64,000 nucleotides of DNA from Sacculina carcini (Eukaryota > Arthropoda > Thecostraca > Sacculinidae): positions 5,164,255-5,228,254 of the forward strand of contig OU696585.1 in NCBI GenBank assembly GCA_916048095.2, given 5' to 3'. Below the pieces are notes generated by a model. The model did not search any database, was not told the DNA's origin, and saw nothing but the letters and a program-made list of their open reading frames with translations. Shown here one piece after another: positions 31,301-41,815 of this stretch (positions are counted from its first letter, which is position 1; each line of letters starts with the position of its first letter). A program made the translations under genes and the position numbers.

Positions 31301-33145
31301 TGTATCATTTGTGGGTATAAATTATAGCTTATCTTGTAGAACACAAAATTATCTACACAGTAGTATATTCCTGTGTAATCGCAAGTGCGCATAATAGCTG
31401 TCAAATTGGCAATATGTTCTTTTGAATTTACACCGCCGTCAATTCCTTCAGATACCCTTTGGAAAATTACAAATTATACCGTATTGTAGAAAACAAGATT
31501 TCTAGCACGATGGTATAATTTATTTTTATGTATAACAAATAGTTACTATGAAATAGTAGAAAAATAAATTAATTTTAGTCGCCCGGTGTTCAAGTGTAAT
31601 TTTGGATGTATTTGAGAATTTTGCCAATTTTACACGTTTTTTGTACCATTTGTGGGTATAAATTATAGCTTATATTGTAGAACACAAAATTCTCTACACA
31701 GTAGTATATTCCTGTGTAATCGCAAGTGCGTAAATTGTGATTGGACTTCAGTGAAATTAAATCAGTGTATATTCATGTGTAATCGCAAGTGCGCATAATA
31801 GCTGTCAAATTGGCAACATGACATTTTGACTTTACATCGCCGTAACTTCCTTTAGATACACTTTGGAAAATTAAAAATTGTACCGTATTGTAGAAAACAA
31901 AATTTCTAGCACGATGGTATAATTTATTTTCATGTATAACAAACAGTTACTGATAAATAGTAGAAAAATTAATTAATTTTAGTCGCCCGTTGTTCAAGTG
32001 TAATTTTGGATGTATTTGCGAATTTTGCCAATTTTACACGTTTTTTGTATCATTTGTGGGTATAAATTATAACTTATCTTGTATAACACAAAATTATCTA
32101 CACAGTAGTATATTCCTGTGTAATCGCAAGTGCGCATAATAGCTGTCAAATTGGCAATATTTCCTTTTGACTTTACACCGCCGTAACTTCCTTTAGATAC
32201 ACTTTGGAAAATTACAAATTATACCGTATTGTAGAAAAAAAAAATTTCTAGCACGATGGTATAATTTATTGTAATGTGTGACCAATAGTTCTTGAGACAT
32301 GGGTAGAAAAATGAATTAATTTTAATCACCCGGTGTTCAAGTGTAATTTTGGATGTATTTGAGAATTTTGCCAATTGTACACGTTTTTTGTATCATTTGT
32401 GGGTATAAATTATAACTTTTCTTGTAGAACACAAAATTATCTACACAATAGTATAATTTTTATAGCTGTACCATTGCTGGTTTATGAGGAATAGATAGCG
32501 GAATATTGACCAAAATATTCACGTTTTTTGTGCTAATTTAGCCTTTTTGCATTTTTTTCATTTACACTTCACACCGCCGTAACTTTTGTTTAATACACTT
32601 TCGAAAATTAAAAATTATGCCGTGTTGTAGCAAACGAAATTCCCAGCATGATGGTATTATTTATTTAGATGTGGGATTATTAGTTTTTGAGAAATAGAGA
32701 AAAAAGTATAGAAAATCGGACGCGTGGAGTTTAAATAAAATTTTGATTTAGATTGATTGTTTTCCATTTAACATGTTTTATTTTTAATTTTTGGGTATAA
32801 ATTATACTTCGTTGAGTAGAAAAGAAAATTTTCTACACAGTGGTATAATTTTTATAGTTGTACTATTGCTGGTTTAGGAAGAGTAGTCTTCAGAAAATTG
32901 ACCAAAATTTTCGCATTTTTCAGGGTTCATTTTGTCTTTTCACCGCTATAACTTTTTTTGATTTCATTTTTGAAATTTAGAATTTAATCTAAAGTGTAGA
33001 CAACAAAATTTCCAACGTGATGGTATAAATTGTTAGCAGGTAGGCTGACTGGTCGCCGAATAATAGCTGATAGAATATGGACCAAGGAGGGTCGAACAGA
33101 CACACAGACACACACACACACACAGAGGATCTCTTTTATATATAT
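28381..33145 (+). repeat. CCGTCGTGCGG-motif repeat, long copy with tandem 341-bp units
   Basis: Motif copies are at about 28389, 28572, 28793, 28990, 29181, 29975, 30138, 30283 and 30513, parallel to the copy at 1600-3985. From 30686 the segment TTCCTGTGTAATCGCAAG recurs at 31027, 31368, 31709 and 32113, giving a tandem array with a 341-bp period. The last step is longer because about 60 bp of flank was duplicated. The right end is GGACCAAGGAGGGTCGAACA, a CA run, then a TA-rich tail. No protein is recognised. Whether this is one element or several nested ones is not settled. Confidence 0.6.
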
Positions 33146-33182
33146 AGATATAGCATATACATATATATATTCATGTATATAT

Positions 33183-33545
33183 ACCGTATTTGCCAGTGTA
33201 TATTCGACTCGTTGTATAAGTCGACCCCCTAAAATTCGACGAAAATTTACGATATTATGATATATCCCTTGTATAAGTCGAGCTCAATCGTTTCATTGTA
33301 TTAAAATTTAAAAGTCAATCAGAAATATGCGAAATTCATTGACGAAATGTGTTCAAATTCGCGAATTTGTAGCGAGCGATCTATACGCCATTTCAAATAT
33401 GATTTACTTTAATCCCTGTGATACTACATTTGAAACAATGAATACGAAGTTAAATTTTATGACTCGGTGTATGAGTCGAGGTCGATTTTTTTTCGGTCTA
33501 TTTTTTATCGAAAAAGGTCGACTTATACATCGGCAAATGCGATAT
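33183..33545. mobile_element. MITE with TACCGTATTTGCC inverted ends
   Basis: The left end, TACCGTATTTGCCAGTGTAT, is mirrored by TACATCGGCAAATGCGATA at the right end. GTATAAGTCGAC-like segments are repeated inside near both ends. It is flanked by TA-rich DNA, so a TA target duplication is likely but cannot be counted. Non-coding. Confidence 0.7.
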
Positions 33546-34134
33546 ATATATATATATATACATATATATAATGACAAAATACAACATAGGAAAATTCCAA
33601 CATATCGCTTATAATGGAGTTTTACTATGGTGGTCGAAATAACAACTGCCATTGATTACACTGGTCAACAATTGTTTTTTGAAAATTTCAGTTGCATAGT
33701 ATTTTTAACACGTTCTACAACAAAAACAAACGTATTTTATAATTTAACAAACGTATTCACACGTATTTTGATTTGCTGAATTCAAATATGAAATCTTTTC
33801 AGCTGTGCATGCTCCAGTAATAATGCAATTTTGAGTTTTTAATCCTGTTAAAAACCTAATATATGTTTCACTGTCAATTCGACAGACGAACAGCGTATAC
33901 TAAATACCAGTGGCAGTGCCAGGATTTTTCCAATGAGGGTTGGGGGAACTCAGGGAAAAGGCGGGGGCTTGGAAAACATGGGCTGACCATATTCAGAATG
34001 TTTTAAATGAGATTACATTTTGCGCGCTCGAAAATTTGAAATATATATTGAAAAATTAACCTATATATAAATAAATGAAAATGTTTTCGTTGACAAGATA
34101 AATTGTTGAACAGTGTTATGTACGTTTTTTATAG
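33546..34134. other. Gene B intron 1, last part, with a MITE end
   Basis: Mostly plain intron. CAGTGGCAGTGCCAGG at about 33909 resembles one end of the CAGTGGC-type hAT MITEs found at 39.5 and 55.3 kb, but no matching second end was found, so it is a fragment. Confidence 0.5.
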
Positions 34135-34380
34135 GAGCCTCAGGAGAGGAAGTGGTACAATGTCCCAGCCCCGAGGCGAATCATTACTGCACATATCTGA
34201 TTGCTCCGCCATTATCAATCGGTCAACATCAATTGATATCATTCAGGATTGACAGCAGAAAACTACACGCCATTGACTCTGTGGTCAAGTATCGTTGTGA
34301 CTCTGGGATGGTCATGGTAGGTAACAGGTCGCGAACTTGTCTGTCTTCGGGAAATTGGAGTGGCGAAGCTCCATTCTGCT
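34135..34380 (+). CDS. Gene B exon 2: sushi/CCP module
   Basis: The 246-bp exon follows TTTTTTATAG and precedes donor GTGAGT, phases 1 and 1. It encodes VVQCPSPEANHYC, then VVKYRCDSGMVMVG and RTCLSSGNWSGEAPFC. The Y-x-C, x-x-C, W and final P-x-C spacing is that of a sushi domain. There are five cysteines, one more than the canonical four. In gene A the matching region has a CPKC pair instead, so this odd cysteine may be free or pair elsewhere. Confidence 0.88.
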
Positions 34381-34828
34381 GTGAGTGAATCCCTCAGTTC
34401 AGATTTCATTTTTTGTTCTTTACACAAAATTTTCAATAAATGTTTGATTGTGAATTTATCTACGTAGAAGAACTCCTTTCCTAAATTTGGAGCCACTCTG
34501 CTTAAGAATGTACTTCAGTATTATACAAGTTTTATAATTATGTGTTTGAAGTGAAAACTTGTGAATAGGGCGAAATTTGAATTTTTGCGAAATTCATTGA
34601 CTATATGGTTTATATTGCTATGTTGCTAAATTGCTATATATGGGTACATGAACTTTGGGTGGAGTCATGACCCGCCTGACCTCTCTTTGACTACATAATT
34701 GTTAAGAGGAGTGTGGTCGCTCAAAGAATCTGTCATGCAATATGGTACGATCGTTGGCAACCACCCCTCCGCTTGTTGTTAGTGTTGAGGGGCTCCTTTG
34801 CCTCAGACATTGTAATTTTTCATATTTA

Positions 34829-36044
34829 GAGTTGGGAATTGTATGTGATTACATAACAATATTTTTCACATAAAGTGCCATTTTAAGCGAAAAAACATAA
34901 AATGCATTATCACTGAAAAATATTCTCCAAATATAATTCTATAAGTTGCGCCTGTAATGAATAATTGTACATTCTGTTAATAATTGTAATTACACAGATC
35001 ACGGATTTAACGTGTTATGATACACTTATGGACACTTCATATTGGTACAATATTAACGCTAGCAACGTAAACAAGGGAAATATAGTATAGTATAGTATAG
35101 TATAGTATAGAGCTATTCCTGATTGCTCCCGTTCCTGATCAAGTCCGAACACCAAGAAGTGTTATACCCCTACATAACTACCATATTGGTTGTGGGCGTG
35201 GCTTAAGTGTTGTGACAACATGACAACGGTATTCTGAGGGCTTGCAATATCCCGCTATACATATCCAACTGCTACAAGGTAGGTACACGTAGCATTGGCT
35301 TGTTGTAGAGGTAGGATCATACATACATGGAATTCATATTTACATTTTCCGATATAATTCAACACAAATTGCTGAATTGACATTTGTATTGTCACTCTCA
35401 AAGGGGTCAAGGAAATTCAATATGAAGTATAATTTCAGAATTTTACCAGAAAACATGTATGATTGGAAGAGCATGTTTTGCGTTGCATGTGAGAAAAACG
35501 CATCCGCTGGTCACAAGTCGCAGCTCGATCGACACAACAAATCGATTGTTCACTCAAAAACATCAAATGCAAATTTGCATGCAGAATCGAATGATGGGAT
35601 TATTGCGTTTCGAACCAAAAGTACAAAAAGGCACCCCTACAATGGCATCTATATCATGAACATTTTGAGTTTAGTTCCTTATGTTTCGCACAGCTTCGCT
35701 TTTTTTTCCTTAGCCCCCAGCCCCCAACCGGAGAAATTCTGGAGTTGCCATTGCACCCCTACCTTATCGGGATCCTATCGGGACTACACCCCTATCTTAT
35801 CCAATCAAGGCAAAACCTCCGCCATGTACTACGAAAATTTCGTCTCCCTAAGGGTGGCTACCCCATGGAATGACGCTAGATACATGCTAAAAGGGGAAAA
35901 AATCTATGAACGAGTCCAAAATTCATATATTCTATACAAATTCAATAACATTTAGGGGTTTTCGGCAACGTATTTCGGCATTTTTCATCACATAATAACA
36001 ACATAAAACGCCATAAATTATCACGTAAAATTCCCAACTGCAGT
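34829..36044. mobile_element. Candidate DNA transposon remnant with zinc-finger frame
   Basis: GTTGGGAATTGTATGTGAT at 34829 and its approximate inverse ATCACGTAAAATTCCCAACT near 36022-36042 look like inverted ends. Between them is the open frame 35377-35955 with a zinc-finger pattern. Near 35700-35760, CCCCCAACCGGAGAAATTC resembles one end of the CAGTGGC MITE family. The ends are only moderately alike, so the boundaries are tentative. Confidence 0.35.
35377..35955 (+). pseudogene. Open frame with C2H2/BED-like zinc finger, transposon remnant
   Basis: 192 codons. Residues about 30-65 read WKSMFCVACEKNA, then LDRHNKSIVHSK, i.e. C-x2-C-x(13-14)-H-x5-H, as in BED-type fingers at the N-terminus of hAT-related transposases. 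The second half shows no known domain and is probably unrelated sequence that happens to be open. It lies in intron 2 of gene B, same strand, with no splice signals. Confidence 0.35.
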
Positions 36045-36354
36045 CATAATGTAGCGCATAAAACTCCCCAGAGGATCAACGGGCTGCTCATAACTGCAGT
36101 TTTCCAAATTTTTCTCAGTTTCTGAGCTCTACTGTAATGGTGCTCTATTTACCATGGAGTCCCAATCAATTGTTTCGGGCAGGGGCGCATAAAACATCGC
36201 ATTGGCTAAATGTCAGTATGATTACGGTGTACGTGTGCATTGATATTTGGATCTACTCTCTCTATTCATGCTACCGAATTCCTGCCCAATTACTTGAATG
36301 AGTGGCGACAAATATATTTGTGATATAATTGTGGTGCATGTATTATTTCCGCAG

Positions 36355-36534
36355 ATTTCGATGCTGCAAGGCATTCCTCATTGGCTATTGGATATTTCCC
36401 ATTGAGTGATTCAAATTTGAGCTCCACTCTCCTCTTTAATGAGGTGTTCAAAGAAACTGGTTACACTGCTCTCACGCTCTACGGCGAATTCAACATCAGA
36501 GAAGTGCAACTCTTCACAGCTGAAGACATCACAG
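36355..36534 (+). CDS. Gene B exon 3: start of lectin-like domain
   Basis: The 180-bp exon follows TATTTCCGCAG and precedes donor GTAAAA, phases 1 and 1. It encodes FDAARHSSLAIGYFPL, then TLYGEFNIREVQLFTAED. The position of LA relative to the last CCP cysteine is the same as in gene A exon 3. The I-R-E-V-Q-L-F strand matches I-D-E-V-R-V-I there. The exon is 63 bp shorter than its partner because a loop rich in aromatic residues is absent. Confidence 0.78.
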
Positions 36535-37559
36535 GTAAAACAACAAAAGTGCTTAAGTCAGCCTGTGTTTTTTATAGCAGACTAACTACAGTCATTTTAT
36601 TACAGTGCACCCTGGATATAAGATACCCGAGTATAAGAGAACCTCGATTATAAGAGAGTATTTCTTCGGGCTCATTTTTATACTTCACATTTGATTTTAC
36701 CGGGATGTAAAGTAACCCCAGATATAACTGACCTCCTCTCCCGACACTCGTATATGCGGCATACTCTGTATTTACTAAAAACGGATGTTTAGAAAATAAA
36801 AATGACTAAATTGGCACACAATGAGGCACGATAAAACAGTAAAATAGGCATATCAGAATATTTATCTAACAGTAACAGTAAAATAGGCATATCATTTACA
36901 CACCTTACATATACAGATACAGACACATATACATTCAATAAACAAACCGCGCATACAATACAAACAAACAAGCACCTCTCTGGTATGAAAAAATACGCGC
37001 CTGTTGACTCTGCGAATGTGTTTGTGCGCAACACACGCACATACAACTACAAGATCATTTACAGTGCACGCAGAAACTCATCTAACTCTTCAAGCTCATA
37101 TAACGTTGTTATACATAGCAGCTGTCGTCACATGATCGATAGTTTTCGACACGACAGAAGTAAAGATATGTTCTTTGATTATGATCAAACATACAAACCC
37201 ACCCAGACATACACCCGAGAGGCTTACATGCAATTAGATGAGATTATACATGTGATGCGTCAATGCAGAATAGCCAATATATAATATATGTCGTGTGAAG
37301 TCCAAATGAAGCCGAGCCGTATCACATCCCCTCACATTTGCCTGTTTCACTTGAAAACTTGCGATATTAATTGATAACATCTTTTTTGGATAAATTAAGC
37401 ACTATTTTTGACAAATTAACAAAATAGTCAATAATCTGGTAACCCTTAAATAGGCTAACGCTAAAATAGGCATTTATGGCTTTAATAATTCCTGTTTCAA
37501 GCCTGCCCTGCCCCAATTTGTCGCTTGAATTGATTTAACATTCATTCAACAGGGATGAG
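36535..37559. other. Gene B intron 3, with possible pogo-type end
   Basis: CAGTGCACCCTGGATATAAG at about 36603, followed by repeated ATATAAGA/TTATAAGAG segments, resembles the end of a pogo/Tigger-type MITE. The other end was not found. The rest is AT-rich intron without a recognised frame. Confidence 0.35.
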
Positions 37560-38312
37560 AGAGAATTATTCAAAAACTACGTGTAAGTTATGTTATTTAT
37601 AGTCCTTCAGTGTGATGTCTTGATCTATCTTGTTCCATCTATCTACTACTCTGTTTGGGAAACTATATTTTTGGATGTCCTTTTTAATCCTGCGTTTTTG
37701 TATGCCAAAACTGTGATTTCTATTAGATTTTGAGAATTGAAACAACTTCCGATTTTCCATTATTCATTTCCCCGTAAGACATATATAAACTGAGATTAAA
37801 TCCCCTCTAACTCTCCTATCTTCTAGAGTTGTCAAACCTAACTTTTTTAGTCTGTCGAAATTTGCCAAATGTTTGATGCTTCCTAAAATTTTTGTGGCTG
37901 ATTTATGTACCTTCTCAAATTATTTAACATGTTGTTGTAAATGTGGACTCCAAACAATTTCTGCGTATTCCAATGTTTGCCGAATGGTGGATGCAATCAA
38001 TTTCGCTAGTATCTCCTCATCAATGTACGAAAATGCTGCTTTTATGTTCGCTATCTTGTTATTCGCTTTCTTAACTATATTAGAAATGTAACTTTCCGGT
38101 GAAAGGCTGCTGTGAACTATTATTCCGAGGTCTTTCTATTTGGAGACGTCCTTTAGCTCAATATCGTTCAACTTGTACCTCCAGAAAGGCCGTTCTTGCC
38201 TTCTTCCAAAGCGTATGACATGACATTTTTCGACATTAAATGACATTTGCCATTTAGTACTCCAGCTTGATAGTTCTTCCAAAGCTTTTTGCAACAGAAC
38301 ATTTAATTACAA
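37560..38312 (-). mobile_element. CR1-like LINE fragment with broken reverse-transcriptase tail
   Basis: On the minus strand one frame reads LQKALEELSSWSTKWQMSFN, VEKCHVIRFGRR, KDLGIIVHSSLS, IRQTLEYAEIVWSPHL, LGLTTLEDRRVRGDLISVY and a final NRVVDRWNKI. This is the CR1-type sequence downstream of the catalytic box. At least two in-frame stops interrupt it (near 38140 and 37918). It is 5'-truncated, antisense to gene B, and located in intron 3. Confidence 0.8.
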
Positions 38313-38649
38313 CAAAACAGATTTCATGGCTCTGTTAGTTAATGGTTATGTTTTCGTACCGGACAATTTAGAAGCTATATAGAACTAGTGGGGTAGACTA
38401 TTCTTATCAATTTACATTGCAAAATATGATTGGCGATGTATGTCATAAATTTGGCATGTAAGTTGCCATACCAAATTTCGGACACGTGTATCATGAAAGT
38501 AAATTTGTATAATTGGAATTTCCTGTTTCAAATGAGATTTGCAAGACTGTCATTTGTATTGAATATATAATGCTAAACCATGAAAATGATCTTGCTGTTT
38601 AATTGTTATTTTTAGATTCATTCATACTTTTTTAACTTTTCTATTTCAG

Positions 38650-38715
38650 GTACAAGATTTCGATTGAATCTCAAGGACATCAGAAACCAATCTTTGTTCT
38701 TCGATTTTATTGAAG
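38650..38715 (+). CDS. Gene B exon 4: 22-residue lectin-domain exon
   Basis: The 66-bp exon follows TTTTCTATTTCAG and encodes TRFRLNLKDIRNQSLFFDFI, phases 1 and 1. The donor GTTTGT is weaker than the others. Its length and phases are identical to those of gene A exon 4. The surrounding intron is AT-rich and has no other acceptor that would keep the frame. Confidence 0.72.
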
Positions 38716-38900
38716 GTTTGTTAGGCCTGATGTATTCCAGCAGACTTCGATATCAATGAGATTGCAATTTAAATCGTTCATTTCCATCTTAATTTTGCGA
38801 CATTTTTTATGTCAATCTAATATTTTCCAAAAATATATCTGTTATGTTTGTTAAATTATGTTAAGCCCAATACAGTACTTATTATTATACATAAGATATA

Positions 38901-39300
38901 TATGATGAAAAAAGTATACTTCATCGGGCACAATTATTGCTGTATTAGTACGACGTTTGGCCTCAACAAGGCTTTATCAAGTACTGTTTTATAAAATACA
39001 TCAAAAAGGCTGCAAAGGAATCTAGCTTAATGGCTAATTCTGATTTAATGCTAATATTTATTGCATGTAATTGTCTATTGTTAGTTTTCTATTACTTATT
39101 TAAAAGTGTGTCAAAATCCTATACGCGTGTCGTAATATTTTTATTCATTTATATCTACTAAATATGTTGTATTCTTGGCTCGTCTTTTATGTATCTTATA
39201 AAACAGTACTTGATAAAGCCTTGTTGAGGCGAAACGTCGTACAAATACAGAACTAATTGTGCCCGATGAAGTATACTTTTTTCATCATATCACATTACCT
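38901..39300. mobile_element. Second Penelope-like non-autonomous candidate with inverted arms
   Basis: Arms of about 100 bp (38904-39001 and 39189-39291) are inverted copies of each other, separated by about 190 bp. Each arm holds the block TTGATAAAGCC...GGC-AAACGTCGTAC. The downstream part (ATTGTGCCCGATGAAG ... GGTGCGTGAGT) parallels ATTGTGTCTGAAGAAG ... AGACACGTGAGT in the 4-kb units, so the two families are related. Non-coding. Confidence 0.5.
39206..39242 (+). ncRNA. Hammerhead-like ribozyme motif
   Basis: Stem I GUAC (39206-39209) pairs with GUAC (39239-39242). Core UUGAUAA is at 39210-39216. Stem II is GCC/GGC with loop UUGUUGA. GAAA is at 39231-39234, then C-G-U and the predicted cleavage-position C at 39238. 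The ACGU that forms stem III is self-complementary, as in minimal hammerheads thought to act as dimers. The mirror copy in the left arm has CAAA instead of GAAA and so lacks a required residue. Confidence 0.5.
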
Positions 39301-39551
39301 GGTGCGTGAGTGCTACTTCTTTATGCGGAATATGATATATTATATATAATATTGTATAAATACAATATCGTTATTAAAGTGTTTGCTAATTATAATTAGA
39401 AAAACTGAACATTTTCTCCTTAACTTGCACTTGCTGACGTGGTCTTTTGGATATACTTGGAAGTAATGTATTGAAGTGCTTTCACAGCAATAATGCACAG
39501 TTCAGTTTCCGTACAGAATCAAGGCTATCATTATTATTCATTTTCCTTGAG

Positions 39552-39735
39552 CAGTGGCAGCGTCAGGGGGAGCCTGGAGGGGTCTAGGTCCCCCCAAAAT
39601 ATGTCACCGCTTAACCCCCAAAAATCCTGACCATAAATGTTTCGAGTGTACTTCCTAATTATTCACCAAGCTTCTACATATTTTCCCTTGGTCCCACTTC
39701 AGCCCTCCACCGAAACTATCCTGGCGGCGCCACTA
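39552..39735. mobile_element. hAT MITE (CAGTGGC family)
   Basis: Ends CAGTGGCAGCGTCAGG and CCTGGCGGCGCCACT are inverted repeats. The flanks share CCTTGA within 8 bp on each side, consistent with a decayed 8-bp target duplication. About 184 bp, non-coding. Confidence 0.7.
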
Positions 39736-40017
39736 ACCTTGATCTAATTTCATCTGTTTCCTAGTCAGTGGACGCATGCCATGACCAATATAAAAGAAAT
39801 ATATATAGAATAGAATATAAGTTATATTTAGTAAATATAAATGTGAACTAAGTTACAATACTATTTAATATATTCAATATAATTTTCTGCATGCTTCTAT
39901 GTTTATATTGATGTCATTGACAGTGATTGATTTTACCATACTCTCCTTATGGCTCAATATATATGTGCTTGGTGATATATACAGCCGAAATTAATTTCTA
40001 CAATTTGGGTTTTCCAG

Positions 40018-40197
40018 GATTTTCTGAGTTACTAGAAGACAGCAAGTGGTACATATACCGAATGCGTCTTGACTCTCAGAAGTACAGTGAAAAATCTGTC
40101 TACTACGCGGAATTATCATGGGTCGATAGCAATCGGTCTTACACTGACACTTACGATGTGCTCGTTGCGGAATTGAAACTTCTGTCCGATAGTCCAG
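40018..40197 (+). CDS. Gene B exon 5: end of lectin-like domain
   Basis: The 180-bp exon follows GGGTTTTCCAG and precedes GTGATT, phases 1 and 1. It encodes DSKWYIYRMRLDSQKYSEKS, then YDVLVAELKLLSDSP. The pattern Y-x-x-R-x-R and the closing hydrophobic strand align with gene A exon 5. It has one NRS sequon and no cysteine, unlike gene A's exon, which has two. Confidence 0.75.
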
Positions 40198-40266
40198 GTG
40201 ATTCGATTTATTCATTTTAATTTCGTGAAATTCTTGGGAATCCGAAGCGAGCCCCTTAGTTATGGT

Positions 40267-41815
40267 TAGTGATGCAAAACAACTTTTTTGGTTGCGGGTT
40301 TTTTTGCAAAAACATGTTTTTCAGTTTTTTATGTATTTATAGAATTAGCCCCAATTGTCATCGGATATTGGATTATAGTACATATAAATGACTTTCATTG
40401 ATGTTTTGTACATCTTTACGTGTCTTATTTCAAATATAATTTGATAATAGTATAAAAAACAAAACTATTTATCAATAAATATCCCAGGAGACTATTTGAA
40501 AGTGCATCCGGGTCCGGTGGTTTAGGTGTTTTCATTGAGAAAACTCATGATTTTAAAGATGGTTTTAATGATGTGGATATTTGAAATAATTTGTCAGCAG
40601 AATAAAACAAATTCATTGAGAAATCATGTGTTTATCATAGAAACCATGTTTTTATGGAAAAAATGCAATTATGTTTTTCAAACTGGTTATAAATTCGTTT
40701 TATTAATGTACAGATTCAGAAAGTGTTGACAGCAGAACAAGACAAGTTAATTGGCTGGTCAAGTGGTTTTTGACAAACGTTGAATTAAACTAACGCCATT
40801 TAAATGAAACAATGTTTTCTAGAACAGTCTCTATGGAAGATAGAATTGATTGATGTGCGTTCAAATACCTTTTGTATAGCAAGTAGCCTGCTGGTATAAG
40901 CGGCTGGTTAAACCCCTTGATTTAAACTGTTTTTTAACCATGGTTTTTCAAAATATATTTTTCAAACGGGCTCCGTAGATGTAGAGATTTTGGAAAAAAT
41001 TGGCGGCAGATCAAGGAAAGTTGAACCAAATTAATGTTTTTTTTATTAGTAACCTGTTTTATAACTGATTATATGGATGATGGTTTCTTGGATGTAGTTA
41101 TTTGTGTTCAAATACCTGTTTGTACATTAAATGTATTTCCCCAGTCGTTTTTTTCCTACACGAAAATATTGTCCGTTTTTCTGGTCAGGATTGTCACTCT
41201 GATTAATGCGACCCGCTTTTATTCGTAGTCTCATTAGGGACACTAAGTTTGTGTGTATATTTGTAGTCTGTGTGTAAATATTTGCAGTGTTTGTACTTAT
41301 ATATTTGCAAATATTTGATCTGCTGAATGAAATGATTAAACTTATTGTAATCAACGTAGTTCATTTCTGGTAGGAAAAAGGTAATATGTAAAAAATAAAA
41401 ACAATTATACCACCTGTTTTTTAAAACAGTCTCAATTTTTAGCAAAAATACGGTTTTCAAACCCTGCTTTCTTTCACAATGATTAACTCAATAATTGAAT
41501 GCAAAGCTGTAATGTACATAGAAGTGCTGCACAGTACCGTGCAAACAATGATATTAGGACTTTCATACAAATTATAACACTTTTATCGTGCATGTCTAAT
41601 GATAATTCAATTTGATAGGGTCACTAATAGCATGAATAACACATGTGTTGAAAAAAATAATTCGTTTAATATCCCAAATATATCATTTCCATAATTTGAA
41701 TTATTTGCATGGCTCTTCAAGAAAACAAAAAAAAGACGTGTTATTTTGGTCGAGGTTTTTTTTGGCAAAGTAAAGTTTTTAAAAAAAACATCGGTTTTTT
41801 GAGGTCGCATCTCTA
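40267..41815. mobile_element. Non-autonomous hAT-like element, copy 2, with 8-bp TSD
   Basis: Ends TAGTGATGC and GCATCTCTA are inverted. The left flank is GTTATGGT (40259-40266). After the Tc1-like element inserted at the right end, the other flank is GTTGTGGT (44014-44021), a 7 of 8 match. This gives the element an 8-bp target duplication, which supports hAT. 1549 bp, no transposase frame. Copies are at 12613 and 62619. Confidence 0.8.

Noticed and set aside
30686-32460. CRISPR-like or satellite locus in its own right
   Set aside because: The 341-bp units have no unique spacers and lie inside an interspersed element that occurs elsewhere with a single unit.
36985-37284. 99-codon plus-strand frame in gene B intron 3 considered as an exon
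   Set aside because: Lacks an acceptor/donor pair in phase 1, and the exon 3 to exon 4 junction is already consistent with gene A.
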